Assembly: GCA_033439795.1 (NCBI GenBank)
Contig: JAUTDP010000008.1
Span: 2,046,001 to 2,110,000, forward strand
Direction of reading: 5' to 3'
Source of the DNA: Sordaria brevicollis
Lineage: Eukaryota > Ascomycota > Sordariomycetes > Sordariales > Sordariaceae
Length of the DNA stretch: 64,000 nt
The position numbers were made by a program, and so were the translations under genes. Of this stretch, positions 1 to 13,806 are shown in pieces. Each line of letters begins with the position of its first letter. Position 1 is the first letter of the stretch. The notes below the pieces were generated by a model. It did not search any database, had not been told where the DNA came from, and saw only the letters and a program-made list of their open reading frames with translations.

Positions 1-3000
1 CAACGGGCTACTGGGATTCTCGTCGCATTACCGTGAGATGTCCTTCCTTTTGCTCCTGGATTTCGGTAGTAGGCCGTCTTGCTGATCGTAGTCATTGAAC
101 AGGCATACATCACCGGCAGCGCCATTGCCATTCTCGGAGAGCCAAAGACCATCCTACAGACCATATACGATGACAACGAAGAGCCACTAGAGGCTATCGC
201 CCTGGACGAGGCCTCAGGTAAGATAGCCGTCTGCACATACAACGCTGTGCGCATATACAAACCGTTCGGCCAGGAGGACGACGCACTTAGGGTATGTTGT
301 GCGCCACAAACACCCCATTCCTGTTGCTCAGATGAAGATGCGCTAACGCTGCTCTTATTTTGTCGCATCACAGTGGGCGTTGCAAAGTTCCTTCGACGTC
401 GAACGGGATCAATCTGTGGCTGAAGAAGAGAGGACATCCATCTCCCTCTCGTGGGGCGCATCCGAAGAGCTGGTAGTCGCACATTCACAGCTCGAGTTAT
501 ACCAAACAACGTCATCCACCCCACGATGTCTTTGGCGCAAACGCCTGGCCAACCCCGTTCGCATCGCTAGCGTGTCGTATGATTCCGCATATATCGCTTC
601 CGTGGGCCAGTACGACCGCTTGGTGAAAGTCTGGCGACGGCTCAGCTACGGATCCGACGATGTGCGCTTCGATTTCCTCTACCTGCCGCACCCTCAGGCC
701 GTGACCAACATCCAGTGGCGCCGGCCTCGTCACATTGACCAGACGATTGACAATGTTATATACACCTTTTGCACCGATAATAGACTCAGGCTTTGGACTG
801 GCTCGGATGGTCATAGTCACCAGCATCTTCAGCTGTGTGGAACGGTAGACCTGGCTGTGTCGATACAAGATCGAGCATTGGCGGACCCAGCAGTGCCTCC
901 TCTCCGTTGGGCTTTCATACTGCATGGCAGAGATTTGTCTGCGGCGACAGAAAAGGCTGTCCAGGATGCTCGGCCAAAAGAAGACACGACAGCACTTGAG
1001 CACGTTATTGCCGTTGCGAATCGCAGCCACGAGGTCGTTGTAGTGTTGGATGGTCGAGGCCACATGTCAGCTTGGGGTCTTGAGAATGTTGGATCGAGGT
1101 CTCAGAAGTGTAATATCTTCAACGTCGCCAATATCTCCTCGCCAGAATTCGACTTCCTGAAGGGTGTCACTACAGACGTGCCACATGTCGAGGCATACAG
1201 TTACTGCAACACTGGGATTCACCTGCATGTCTTGCTACACTTCTTTGACGGCACGGTAGAGGTTTACCGCACCAACATTGCTTCGCTATTTGATCCAACC
1301 CCACAAACTCAAAGATTGAGCTTCAGGTGTCTATGGACTGGTCACTCTGCTCCGATCAAGAAGATTGTCCGAAACTACAGCGGTCGTGCTATTGTGTCGC
1401 GGACAGACTCCGGCCAGAGCATCGTCTGGAAGCATGAGCTCCATGATGAGAGGACTAGGCTTTCCCAGCAGGCAGCCATCAACCTCGATAGCCATGTCCA
1501 CCGAATGTGCCTTATCCGTAAAGGTCGCTTTGTCCTGTACCTTCGACAAAGGACAATATCCCTATGGGACTGTCGGAGGACGAACCCTAGGTTACTATCA
1601 GAAGTAGACTATGATGTCTCAGGCAAGCCGCTCTGCCTGATCATCCTACCGAGACAGCATGTAGAAGACTATACAACCGCTCATGTTGCTACCATAACAT
1701 CAGAGAAGAAGGGAATTGTTTGGGAAGTCAAGCTGCCTTTCTACAAACCACAGGAGAACGCGCCTGTGGAGAACGGTAACGGGTACCACCAAGAGGGTAC
1801 AGTCAGGCAGTTCACCACGTTCGAGCTGAAGGATGCTGGTGACTTGGCATATGTCCTTCCCGTGGATCCCGCCGGTTCTTCGCCCGTGGTGTCTGGGTTC
1901 CTTGACGTTTTCGCGCGTGATGTGGCTATTTCCTACACTCACTCCGGAAGAGTCGATTTCTGGACAGCCAGGGTAAACCAGGAAAAGCAAACCGTGGAGT
2001 GGCTTTCTACGAGCTCAATGGAGACAGGCCTATCCAATCCGACATTAGTCAGCGGCAACAGTCTCAAGAAGGCGGCCCTAGTCAACTCAACCCGATCGGA
2101 ACTCACAATCTGGGGTGTCCGGGGCGAACGGCTTGAGTACTCACAGGACTTTGAGAACCATAACACCATCCGTGACCTCGACTGGACATCTACTCCTGAT
2201 GGCCAGTCCATTCTAGCTGTTGGATTCCCCCATAGGGTGCTGTTACTGTCACAGATGCGCTTCGATTACCTCAACAAAGGGCCTGCCTGGGCACCAATCA
2301 GGGAAATCAGCACTCGCGTCCTGACACCCCATCCCATTGGCGATTCTACGTGGCTGGGAGATGGGCATCTCGTCATCGGTGCTGGCAACCAGTTCTTCGT
2401 GTACGACAGGCACTTTGATGTGTCAGGCTCGCTCATCACGAGTCTGAGATTGCCAGATCGCAAGGGTGGGAAATGGGACTTGTTCGAGGTGGTGAAGCGG
2501 CTGAACGGGCCATTACCTGTTTTCCATCCACAGTTCTTAAGCCAGTGTATTCTTTCTGGCAAGATCGCCTTGGTTCATCGGGTTCTGCTGGCTCTTCACA
2601 TAACGCTCAAGTTCTGGGTGGAAGGCGAGACGATTGACGATTACTTGGGCCTGCCTCTGGAGGATTTCTGGTCTGGGGAATATACAGACAACTACCATGG
2701 ACACTCTTCCCGGAAGCATAAAAACGATGTTGGCGGCTACTTTTCCGGTGATCGTCGTACATCGATGGATGATTCGGATGATGAGGTTTTCAGCGAAGAG
2801 GTGGCGATGAAGATTGGCGAGAAACTGACAGAAATTGGCTTACCGCAGCTCTCGGGTCATGAACAGATACAACTTGTGGATATCGTCGAGTGCGTTGGGC
2901 TGGTCGAGAAGCAAAGGAGGTCGCTTGATGAGAATGGCGCCAGGTTCATGCTTTTCTACAGACAGCATGCACTTCGTAAGAGGAGGACCAACGAGAACCA

Positions 3001-4369
3001 TATGTCGTGGAGAGAGATTGCATGGGCGTACCATTCGGGCAGTCAGGATATCTTGCTGGACTTTGTGTCGAGGCAACATCATGGCCCAATGCTGTGGGAG
3101 GATGCCAGGGAAGCCGGTATCTTTATGTGGTTGACTGATACTGCCGCCGTGGTGAGTTTGCACATTCGGAGGTTTATTATTCTTCAAGACGTCATGCTGA
3201 TATGCGAGCTACCACTAGAAAACCCAATTCGAGATCATCGCTCGTAACGAGTACACCAAGGGCGAGATGAAGAACCCGGTAGACTGCAGTCTGTTCTACC
3301 TAGCACTAAAGAAGAAGACGGTCCTGCAAGGCCTCTGGCGAATGGCTTCTTGGAACCGCGAGCAAGGCGCTACCCAACGGTTCTTGGCCAACAACTTTGA
3401 CGACCCCAAGTGGCGGACGGCGGCCCTGAAGAATGCGTATGCGCTCATGAGCAAGAGGCGATTTGCGTATGCTGCTGCTTTCTTCTTGCTGGCCGACCAT
3501 TTGCAGGATGCGGTCAATGTTTGCTTGAACCAGCTGAAGGACCTACAGTTGGCGATCGCGATAACGAGGGTTTACGAAGGCGATCAAGGGCCGGTTTTTC
3601 GTAAGCTACTTGAGGAGGAAGTGCTCACCATTGCGGCGAAGGATGGTAATAGGTGGCTTGCGAGTTGGGCATTCTGGATGCTGCATAGGAGGGACATGGC
3701 GGTTAGGGCGTTGATTGTGAGTTTTTTATCCTTTGCCTCCTAGCTATGCAAGGTTTACTGGTGCTAACCTTACTCCTCGTCCAACAGACACCCGTATACA
3801 CTCTCCTGGAAACTCCCGGAAACTCAGATCTTCAGTCAAAGTCATTCCTCACAGATGACCCTGCCCTGATAGTCCTCTACGCCCAGCTGAGACAGAAGAC
3901 CCTCCAGACCCTTCGCGGAGCATCCAAAGTCACGCCAAAGGTCGAGTGGGAATTTATTTTGCACAACGCTCGATTGTATGACCGCATGGGATGCGATATT
4001 CTCGGTCTTGATCTAGGTATGTTCCCACATTGTGATATCTGTTGGTAAGAACATATCTGCTAACACCAGCTAGTCCGCAACTGGGAGTTCCTCAAACCAG
4101 CACTCACGGTGTCAACCGAACTTGGAGGCGAGATCAATCCTCTTACACTTCTCAAGCGCAGAAGTTCCTTGGTGGTGGCGGATATGCCTGTTCCTTCCTC
4201 GCATGTCTCCTCACCGGTGCTTGAAAAGGCGATGTCTGCGCTCCAGGTTCCGGCAGAAATGAAATCGGGACACGGAGGAACACCGTCGTCACCTCACAAG
4301 CCCAAGCCACCGCCGACGGTGTTTGAGGAACCTGATGCGAATTCGTTGTTGGATAGTTTTGGGTTTTAG
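1..4369 (+). CDS. rav1: RAVE complex subunit Rav1 (DmX-like WD-repeat protein), 5' partial
   Basis: Rav1 is the large WD-repeat subunit of the RAVE complex, which reassembles V-ATPase V1 onto V0 at the vacuole and endosomes. I read exons <1..32, 103..291, 374..3151, 3219..3716, 3788..4016 and 4074..4369, all in frame across the joins, giving about 1,340 residues; only a short N-terminus is missing off the left edge. The first part shows WD/propeller-like strands (for example RLVKVWRR, NRLRLWTG, SIVWKHEL). The C-terminal half has the conserved Rav1p_C region (EIIARNEYTKGEMKNPVDCS; KNAYALMSKRRFAYAAAFFLLAD), typical of Rav1/DmX. It ends in a low-complexity tail with SLLDSFGF at the stop. Introns are 57-82 nt with GTGAG/GTATG donors and CTGAT/CTAAC branch points. 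Identification is from recognised motifs, with no search done. Confidence 0.93.
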
Positions 4370-4974
4370 GTGGAGAAGTAATGCGAAAATCCCGTGTTTA
4401 GAAACATACTGTTCGAAAACCTGCAGTGTTTGGAACCAGAAGACACCAAAAGGGTTGGTGTTGAGGGAGCATTTAGATAGACAACCACTCATAATGAACC
4501 CTAACCCTGCAATGCTATCACATTCAATGTCGATGTTACCTGGAGATGAAAGCAACAACATCCAGCTAGCCCAATGTAAGTATAAAGTGCGGGGTTATAC
4601 AACCTGCAGCCTGCTCGTGTTTATCGTGACTTGATTCAATGAAATGAATGAATAATTGGTAAAACCATGACAATTAAACGGCCCAAATGTGCCGGATCCA
4701 TTGATTTGTCAGGTAGTGTTGCACGTCATCTGTTAGTGCGGGCATCCTTCGAACGAGCCTGCCTGACTTGGATTGTCTCGTCTTTGCTCTTCGCCGACTC
4801 TTCCTTCCTTTCCTCACAACAACACGCGACTCGGCGACTCAGCCGCTCGCTTTTGGTCCACGACACATTTCAACATCCACCTCCCCTTTCAACACTCGTT
4901 TTCCGTGATCACGCTATCGATCGACGACCAATGATAGCTATCGAGCTCTGAACGAACAGTCAACATCATCAACA
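4370..4974. other. Intergenic region rav1 to OPT transporter
   Basis: This 605-bp stretch holds the 3' flank of rav1 and the pyrimidine-rich promoter/leader of the transporter gene (C/T-rich from about 4,740 to 4,900). Short ORFs here have no recognisable content. I see no RNA gene. Confidence 0.6.
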
Positions 4975-7514
4975 ATGGCGCAACGGTCGCGCACGGCGGC
5001 TCCGGCCACGGCCACGGCAGACCTCCGCTCCCCGCTTCTTTCTCCGTCTCCGTCCTCAACTCCGGGCCCGGCCGCACCACCCTCAACCTCCTCCGAACCC
5101 ACCACCACTGCTGATGCCCCCCTCACCCCTTCTAGTTCTTCTACCTCCTCTTCAGCCATCTCCCTCAACCCTGCCTCCCCCTCCCGCCCACTCATAGAAG
5201 GCCAATCCTTCACTCTACGAGGCGTCCTCGTCGGTTTAGGCGTAGGACTAATCATCTGCTTCTCAAACATGTACTTTGGCCTTCAAACCGGCTGGGTCAG
5301 CATAATGAGCATGCCCGCTTCTCTTATGGGTTTCGGCGTATTCCGGCTTTTGACTCAACGCCTAAAGTTCCCGTTTAGTCCAGTGGAGAACGTCCTGGTC
5401 CAGACGGTGGCTGGGTCAATGGCGATCATGCCATTGGGGTGCGGGTTTGTGGGTGTTATTCCTGCTATGCAATTTCTTTTGAGGGATGACGAGAGTGGAG
5501 GGAATGGGCCAGGGATTAACTTGGGGCTGGGAAAGTTGGTGGTTTGGGGGTTGGGACTTTGTTACTTTGGGGTGGTGTTTGGGGTTCCCCTTAGAAGACA
5601 GGTGATTATTAGGGAGCAGTTGAAGTTTCCTAGTGGGTTTAGTACGGCGGTTTTGATATCGGTTTTGCATGGGAAGACGAGACAGAAAACGGGAGAGGAT
5701 GAACATGAGGATCCAGCGACTTTTGCTAGTTTGGCGGGGCGGGATGAGACGACCTCGAGGGGTACTACGGGTACGGGAGAAGTGGGAGGAATGGGTGAGG
5801 TTGGGCAGGAGGAAGGGCAGCAGGCGGCAGAACCTCACTCGGCATCATGGAAACGGAACCTCAACCTTCTGCTGGTCTGCTTTCTTGTTTCTGGCATCTT
5901 TACGTTGTCGACCTACTTCGTGCCCGCTCTCAGGTCCATCCCCATCTTCGGCAGCTACCTCGCTACGACATGGCTGTGGACGCTCAACCCCAGCTTGGCC
6001 TACGTCGGACAGGGCATCATCATGGGCCCGGCCACGACGCTGCATATGCTCTTGGGAGCCGTGATTGGATGGGGCGTGCTCTCGCCGCTGGCAAAGAATC
6101 GAGGTTGGGCACCGGGCGACGTGGATGATTGGGAGAAGGGCAGCAAAGGGTGGATTGTCTGGGTGAGTTTGGCGATCATGCTGGCTGACTCTGTTGTCAG
6201 CTTAGGATGGCTAGCTGGGCGGTCCGTCGTGAGAGTTCAGGGGGTGAGAAAGGCTGTTAAGTGGGCAGTGGTTCAGGGACGGGGTATCGTCCAAAAGGCG
6301 AAGGAAGCCTTAAGTCAAGGAGGAAACAAGAGAACGACGAGACCGTCGGCGGGCGGAAGAAGCGGCTACAGAGCCATCAGCACCGGGACTGGGCCCATTC
6401 GACCAAGACTAGGCCGAAGACTCTCCGATATCAGCGAGGCTTCCAACTCCGAAGACGACGAGAACGAAGAATACACCCACCTCAACAGCGGGCTACGACA
6501 ACGCCACTCCTCCGGCCTCGCCCACATCCACGAAGACGTCGAAGACGAAGAAAAAGAAGAAGAACACGACGACGCCCCACCGGACCAACAAGTCTCCGAC
6601 CGCACCGTCATCATCGGCCTCATCGCCTCCATTCTTTTCTGCATCGGCTGCATCCACTTCGTCTTCGGCAACCTTGTCCCGCTCTACGCCACCGTCACCG
6701 CCGTCTTCATGGCTCTCGTCCTCAGCATCATGGGCGTCCGCGCCCTCGGCGAAACCGACCTCAACCCCGTTTCCGGCATCAGCAAGCTCGCCCAGCTCTT
6801 CTTCGCCTTCATCATCCCGCAATCCAACAAGAATAGCGTCCTCATCAATCTCGTCGCCGGCGCCGTGTCCGAAGCGGGAGCCCTGCAGGCGGGAGACCTG
6901 ATGCAGGATCTCAAGACAGGCCACCTGTTGGGAGCGGCGCCCAAGGCGCAGTTTTATGGGCAAGTCATCGGCGCCACGGTGGGGGCTGTGGTAAGCGCGT
7001 TTATCTACAAGTTGTACACGGTGGTGTATACCATTCCCGGCTCGCTTTTTCAGGTTCCGACGGGGTACGTGTGGATTTTCACTGCGAGGCTTGTGACGGG
7101 TGAGGGACTGCCGCCGATGGCTAAGGAGTGGGCTATGGGTTCCGCCATGTTATTTGCTGTTACAACGGCGGCGAGGATTGTTGTTGTTGACAAGGCTGTT
7201 GGTGGTGACCAAGCAAAGGCCAAGAGGTGGCAGGCACTTATCCCGGGCGGGATCGCGGTGGCGGTGGGGATGTATAATGTCCCTAGTTTTACGATTGCTA
7301 GGACATTGGGGGATTGTTGGGGTGGTGGTGGAAGGGGGTGATGGGGTGGGAGGATACGCCGCTGATTGTGCTGGCTTCGGTAAGTATTTTTTTCGTGCAT
7401 TCGTCTCTTTGGTTAAAGTTTACTGACTTTGACTCGTAGGGCTTTATCCTCGGTGAGGGGTTCCTGAGTATAGTCAACTTGATTATGCAGAGTGCTGGTG
7501 TTCCTCATCTTTAG
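4975..7514 (+). CDS. OPT-family (oligopeptide/YSL-like) membrane transporter, with an apparent 1-nt frame break
   Basis: This is a multi-pass proton-coupled transporter of the OPT superfamily, close in style to yeast YGL114W; the substrate cannot be read from sequence. The N-terminal ~75 residues are S/T/P-rich and cytosolic. Hydrophobic segments follow, with the signature NMYFGLQTGWVSIMSMPASL near residues 98-117, a charged loop with an acidic run (about 475-540), and a second hydrophobic block. Exon 1 runs 4975..7379 and exon 2 7440..7514, with intron 7380..7439 (GTAAGT...TAG). The reading frame breaks at a five-G run, 7308-7312. With one more G it continues LLGWWWKGVMGWEDTPLIVLAS into exon 2 (GFILGEGFLSIVNLIMQSAG), the expected OPT C-terminus; as given, it stops at 7341. 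A sequencing error is likelier than a true mutation. The start is the first in-frame ATG. Confidence 0.88.
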
Positions 7515-8387
7515 CTCGGTAGGTTGGATGAGAGAGGAACAAAATGTTGATTTATTGTTGGTTATGGGGTTTAGGAAGCGATCTTTATGATGTTGGCATG
7601 ATCTTTCACAGAAAAAAGCAGCATGGCGTGATGGTTATACCCGTAAATTGCAAGCGTGTTTGAGCATGACATAAATTGGTCAGGACGGTCGGTCGATGAT
7701 GAGAAGTTGATAGTGATACTCCGCCGATATTTATCTCTATCGAAAGAGCATTTATGTATCTATGAAATTTGACGGTATATGCAACATTTATTTCACTCCG
7801 CCTTCCGGTCTCCTTACACCTAATCGTACAATCTCTCCTTTTCCCTTGCTCTCTCCTTCTCCGTTAAGGCCACACCACCTTTAAACCCCCTCTCTCTGTA
7901 TGTCATCTCTTTTCTTGTAAATGTGGATGTTTTGCGCGAGCGGGCGGTACCAAGTAATGGATAGAGGTACAGATAAAACGGATTCCATGTAGATGCAAAT
8001 TGTGTTCTGTAATGGTGTTGTGTGATGTGTGTGTGTATGCTTTCTCCCAGGCGCAACAATAGGAGAAGTTTCAATATCAACCCCTTATGCCCATCGAACC
8101 TTCCATCCTTGAATCCCCCACCTTCCCTCCTAGGTACCTCCCACCAACCCGCTTTTCGAAACAAGATATGTTATGACAACACAATAATTATTAGCAGCAG
8201 CATCCTTCTTCCCGCCACGTTACAACCACACAACTTCTGTAACTCAAAATTACAACTTATACATGTGATACAAGTCTCTTTCACACACACACAGTACAAT
8301 TCAGTCCCATACAAAAAAGCGCCGTATATGCTTGCTGCCTGCTTCCTTCCGCCGCTCGCCTGCATTCCTGTCTGCCTGATGATTGAT
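7515..8387. other. Intergenic region between convergent genes
   Basis: This 873-bp stretch lies between the 3' ends of the OPT and DENN genes and should contain both 3' UTRs. There are short A/T-rich and CA-rich tracts and nothing recognisable as a gene. Confidence 0.5.
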
Positions 8388-11300
8388 CTATGGAACTCTG
8401 AAATCCGGAGTGGGCGGTCCCAGCATGCTGGCTACTTGCTTCCTGATCAGCCCCCTCACCCTGCCCTGCTCAGGGCGCGGTACACCTTGTATCGCCCTTG
8501 GCTCCTTCATCAAGGCGGGATCCAGCCTGGCCGGAACGCGCGTGACGATAGACCGATAATTGTCGCCGTCGTTAAACTTGGTCGACGAGGGTACCGGTAC
8601 TGAAGCGGTCCGCCAAATGTGGTCCGACGTGTCGTTCAGGTATCCCGGACTCTTATTCTGCCTTGCTGCACTCGCGCTGCTTGGCCCGAAAGCGGAGACA
8701 CCATGAGACGCGCGGATGGTAGAGAGGCGGGAGAGCCCTTGAGAGAAAGCCGGACGACCACGGGCCTTCTTGGCCAGGATGACTTCGTCGAATAGTCGAA
8801 TGGCGGGGTCGGATGGAGGGGTTCTCTCACGTTCGTGAACAAATTCGTTGAACGCTGAAGAACAGTTAGTGATGAGTTCATGAATAAGCAGGAATATGAC
8901 AGAACGTACCTTGAGTATCCCTCAACATTGTAGCATAATCCTGTTGATCGTAGGGCAGACTCCTAATGAACCCATCCATATCAAAGGCATAATGCTTACC
9001 ATTCGCCTTCTGTTCCTTGGTAGGTCGGCCAAGATGCTTTCTATAAGTATAGAGCAAGCTTGCCATGCAACGGATAAATGCGGCTCTAACGCGATCCTGG
9101 TGGAACGCTGCCGGGCACACCAACGATGCAAAACCAAGACAATGGTTATGGGCAAGACAGTTACAGCCACTGCACTTGTAGAGGCCGTTGCCCTCGGACC
9201 GGTCGTCACAAATGGTGCAGATCGAATCCTTTTCGCTAGGAGTCCAGTTAAAGCAGTGACCCTCAACCCAGACCGTGTTTTCGGTGTTCTTCACAGGCTG
9301 GACCATCATGTTGGGCATGATGGTGGACGCGGCAATGGTCGACTGCGCGTAAGTTGAGGGGGCATAGGCTCCAAACGAGGATTGCGAATCGATCGAAATG
9401 GACGATATCGAGAGGTTCTGAGCGTGTCCGATCAGGAAAGGCAAACTGGGCCTATGTAGTGGTGGGTGAGGTGGCCCGTTCTTATCCATGCCAAAGGACG
9501 AACTACGTCTAGACTTCTCATCAAAGTGTCCCGAGCGCTTCTCTCTCAGGGTCGCCGCCACAGCGAAGCCAGAGTCACTACGCGACACAGGTGTGGTAGG
9601 CAATGGGGGGAAATGCATCGATACAGGCGATACAGACGAGGGCGGGCTGCCTTTGCCTGACTTTGAGGTTGTGGGGCGGCCATGCCCAGAGTCTGGTCTC
9701 GCCTGCGAGAATGCGTTGAATAGGGGAGTGCGCATGCTGTTCGGCGGATCTGGTTCGGCAAAGGTGGATGAGTTTTGTGTCACCCATTTGCCCAGTGTGC
9801 TCGCCTTCGCTGTTGGGTTGAATAGTGCCTCGTTTTCAGCAGAGAAGGCATCATAGGGGAAAGCCTCGATCGCATAAGGCGGTGGACCGGTTGCCACACC
9901 GTACCGCAACTTATGAGGAGCTGCTATTTGTAGCAGAGACATGAGTTTGCGCCTGTGTTGGCGCGGGAGCGGGACGGCCTGTGCCGTGGCATCGATAATG
10001 TCTTTGTCAAGATCCACAAGCACGTAGTCGTCGTCCGGTAGTTGGATGTTCTCGTACCGCCGCTCAATGCCGACAATATATGGGCACGGGGCCTCGAGGG
10101 CTGAGATCAGCCGAGCGGGTAGCACAGGAATAAAGATGCTGGCCCATTTCAGGGGATACAACAGATTCGCCAAGGCGTGACAGGCGAGGTGCAACATTCC
10201 CGTGTGGGATGAGAGGAAGATGATTCGCGACTCGGACATGGCATACTCGAACAAGAGCACAATGTTCTCCAGCGACAAGCATCTGAAGAGGGCATAGATG
10301 TCGATGTTGCGCGATCCTGGCAGTTCATTGGCAGCTTCCTTGCGGGCATAAAGCCGCAATTCGCGTACACCCAGCTCGACTTGCGTGAGCGAGCTGAGGG
10401 GGCTGAATGCCTCGGTGCACAAGTTAACAACGTAGCGTTCAAGGGGCTGCCACCTCCCAATCTTTGGAGAGCTCGGGGGAACTCTCAGAATGGCACCGTC
10501 CGTCATGGGTACGGTGACAGCGCGGAGCCATTCTTTCCAAAAGGTCATTTTGGATGGATCCCTGCCAAGGATGCCGTACGCCCTCGGTACCCAAAGACCA
10601 GTCTCGCCAGCCGTGAGGCCGTCGATCTTGGACGCCGCTCCGTGCCTGAGCGGTCTAAGCATCTCCGTCATCAAGCTGATCTTTTCCTCGACCGAGCTGA
10701 TTTGCTCATCCAGCGACTCCCTAGCAGCAGATCCCGAAGGAATCGTGGGTAGCTGTGACAGCAGCTGCGACAAATGAGCCCGCTCCGCTGCCAAACGGAT
10801 ACCCAAGCTTGCGGCCAACTCTCTCTCCTCATTGCTCATGTGCCTTTGCCGCCATTGCTCACATCTCTTTTCGACATTTTCCGCCGTCTCGGCGTCCAGC
10901 GCGGTCCAAACGATTATGCAGATTCCGTAGATCTTGGAGTTGTCATCCGAGGTCATGGTAAAGCCGTGCCATGTCGAGCGGGGGCGGTCGTCCGACGATA
11001 CGATCTGAATGTCGTTGGGGAAGGCGAACATGGGCACGTAGTCCGGGAATCGGCCTCTCCTGGACAGTTCGTCCACAGTGGCATCGCGCGAAGGGTACCT
11101 GTCCAGTAAGACCGGCTCGAAGCGCCTCTTAAGCGGGTGCATATCGGGGTCCGCGTTCAGGGGTTCCGGGGGCGGGATGACGGAATTGTAGTTGCTAAGA
11201 CGCTTTGCTGTCCGGATGGAGGCTGGGGTGGAGGGTGGGTGAGTATAGGCCCGATACGGGTTGGGGATCACACGGGGGTTTGATTCGGTGGGCTTAGTAC

Positions 11301-12150
11301 CTGCTCTGGGGGTCATGGGCTGCTTCCTGGCACTGCTCATGTCCCTAAAACTAATCTTGCGGCGGATGCTACCACGGATGCTCTTGAGGGGGCTCTTTCG
11401 GCCGCTCTGGTCGTCGTCCACTTTCAGCTTCTCGGTTCTAGGGTTCACCATGGGTGGCCTCGACTGGAGCTTAGCGCCAGCGCTGAAGGTAAGGTCGTCA
11501 AGGAAGTTTTCCCTCTCGGCGGCGAACTTGAGGAGGGCCTTGTCGAAGTCGAGGTCGGAGAGAAAGCCGTCTTGAATCGGGATCTGGCCGAGGGCATCGA
11601 ACATGGGTATTTGGTTAGGGTTCGGTGATGCGTTGGGCGAAGCTGTGTTGGTTCCATTGGTGGTACCATTTGCGCCATTCGCGCCGGTAGCGGCACCAGC
11701 TCCGTTGGTGTTGTTGGAGTTTGTGGCATTGGCATTTCCGCCCGAAGTGTTGTTATTGTTGGAGTTACCGTTGGCGGCACCGTTCCCGAAGCTGGGGAGG
11801 GGGAGGGGTCGGATAGTCGCGCTGCTTCTGTTACTTCTGGTGTTACCTTCGATGTCATTATCGCTTGACAGCGACGGGTTAAACGAGAGCTTGGAGAGTG
11901 CCGACAAGCGGTTCCCCGAGTTCTGGCGCGAATGGCGAGGATGGCCACTGGCGCGTGGAGAGGCAATACCCGACGCGTCACCTAGCTCATCTTCTCCTTC
12001 GGTCTCTCCCTCTCCATCTTCGATAATGGTGTCTTCTAGTGTGTCAAGCGAGGCGCCGAGCTTCTCTTCCTCTCTGTCGTCATCGTAGGTGATGGTTTCT
12101 ATGCCGGCGATCCAGAAGTAGTCGGCGAGGGGTGTAGACGAGTTATCCAT
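8388..12150 (-). CDS. DENN (AEX-3) domain protein with C-terminal C1-like zinc-binding region
   Basis: DENN proteins are guanine-nucleotide exchange factors for Rab GTPases, so a role in vesicle traffic is inferred. Two exons, complement(8910..12150) and complement(8388..8854), are joined by a 55-nt intron (GTACGT, CTAAC branch point, CAG), giving about 1,235 residues. The N-terminus is acidic, then comes a low-complexity N/G/T/A tract (about residues 120-175). A uDENN-like segment (YVPMFAFPNDIQIVSSDDRP) lies near 370-400. The core DENN (LENIVLLFEYAMSESRIIFLSSH...YPLKWASIFIPVLP...YIVGIE) spans about 630-695, with dDENN-like sequence after it. A Cys/His cluster (HCFNWTPSEKDSICTICDD...CSGCNCLAHNHC) near 960-1010 resembles a C1 domain. 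The second exon adds about 155 basic, S/P-rich residues. The Rab target is unknown. Confidence 0.9.
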
Positions 12151-13781
12151 GACATATCAGTTTCACCGGCGAACCGAGCTGTGAATATCCCCCCTCTTTC
12201 GTTGTCTGGGTGTGTTTTCTTGTCCGTCCTCCAAAAAATCGGTGGATGATTTGCCGAGGCGAGGTCGTAATTTGTCCTCCAGCCGTGGGTGTTTGGTCAC
12301 GGTTTGCGTATGTATGTGTCGCGCTTGCTTGTAAATTGCCCGTGGGCTTTCGTCTCTCAAAAAAGGGATCGGGACGAGGTGGTCGGATGGAAAACGGAGG
12401 AGGCGCGCTGGAAAAGAGACCCCTCAAGTATGGAAACTGGATCGGTAAATGCAGATACACAATGGTGGGCGAACAAGGGCAACAAGAGAGGAAATGACAG
12501 AATCACTAGCTCAACAGTGACTGCAGTGTCAGTGCCGATACCAAGACGACGGCGGCAGATGTCGGCGGTGATGAGTGCAGGGCGGGTTGCAGTCGAGTTG
12601 CAGCTGGAGTGCAGTAGTAGCGGACAGATAACGGCCCTAGAGTATGGAGATACTGCGAGTGCGTTCAAGGTTCAGTTCCCGTCCGAGTCGTGGCATAGAA
12701 GGGAGCGGATGGTGATCGGTGGAGGATGTTGGATGTTGGCCTGGTTAACAGACAGGAGGAGGACGGCGGAAGTGGTGCCGTGTAATGTGGTAGGTAGGAC
12801 GGGATTTGGAGTGGATGGGATGCGAAAAGAGAGGGACGGGACTGCGGTCTGGGACTGTGGAAGGGGAACACACACACGGACGGGCGAGTGTGCTGCTTGT
12901 GGTCGGGGACGGATTGACGGGGTACTTAGGTAGAGTACGGGACGGGGTCGGGGTCGGGGGACGGGTCTCCAAAAAGTCCAGGGGTGCGCTAACACGGTTC
13001 GTACCAGGAAGTGTGGACCGGGGCCGCTGCTTGATGTTCGTTTCTAGGCGGTCGAGTTTGGAACCTCTTGGGGTCTAGTGCGATGTACTGTAGAACCAGG
13101 GGCTTGTCAGAGGTTTCGTTCATCTCTCGCTCGGTCTCCTCTATAATATTTAGAACCTACCTCCTAAAAAGTGATAATAATTGCGATGACCCTCGACTTT
13201 GCCGGTTTTTCCTCGGACGGGCGGGCTGCCAGACGCGAGAGAAAAAAGGGCGCTATGGATATGCAAAATGGAAGGTGGAGGAAGCTAGGAAAACAAATGC
13301 GCCGATCCGTTCAAGTTAGGATATATCACTCTTGTTCAAGAAAAGGGCCAAGACGGCAATAAGGAGCGAGAGGGAGAGTGTGTGTGTGGTGGGTGTGGAA
13401 GGCAGGAACAGGCAGAGCGTAAAATACCTACAGTACGAGGCAGTATGGTCTGTATGGGCACGCACGGCATCCGGCAATGTCAAGGCTGTAAGGTACAGTA
13501 TGCGCAACTGGTGAGTGTCTACCCTGCTTGTGCTTGAGAGACACCGACGTCGGTATGAAGTTGACGATGAAGGAGAGAATGGATGTTTGGATAGAGAAAC
13601 AGAGAAGAAAAAAAACAGAGTTCCCAGCAGAAATGGGATGTGGGCTCTAGATCGAAGGGAATGTGGAGGACGAATGACCAAAAAAAGTTCATGATAAGAA
13701 GCGGCAGCCAGGTTCCCCCATCTATCATCGAGATACAATGTTTCCTACTAGGTACCTCTTCGAGATACTTGCGGGTTTACT

Positions 13782-13806
13782 GTAGAGGTACTTACCGTAC
13801 CTCTAC
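13782..13806. repeat. Short inverted repeat (10-bp arms, 5-nt loop)
   Basis: The arms GTAGAGGTAC and GTACCTCTAC are exact reverse complements around TTACC. It shares the GAGGTAC/GTACCTC word with other small palindromes in the window. It could fold as a hairpin; function unknown. Confidence 0.6.

Noticed and set aside
12289..12933. 214-codon open frame on the + strand in the DENN upstream region
   Set aside because: No domain, odd composition, no good ATG context and no continuing exons; it probably overlaps the DENN gene leader.
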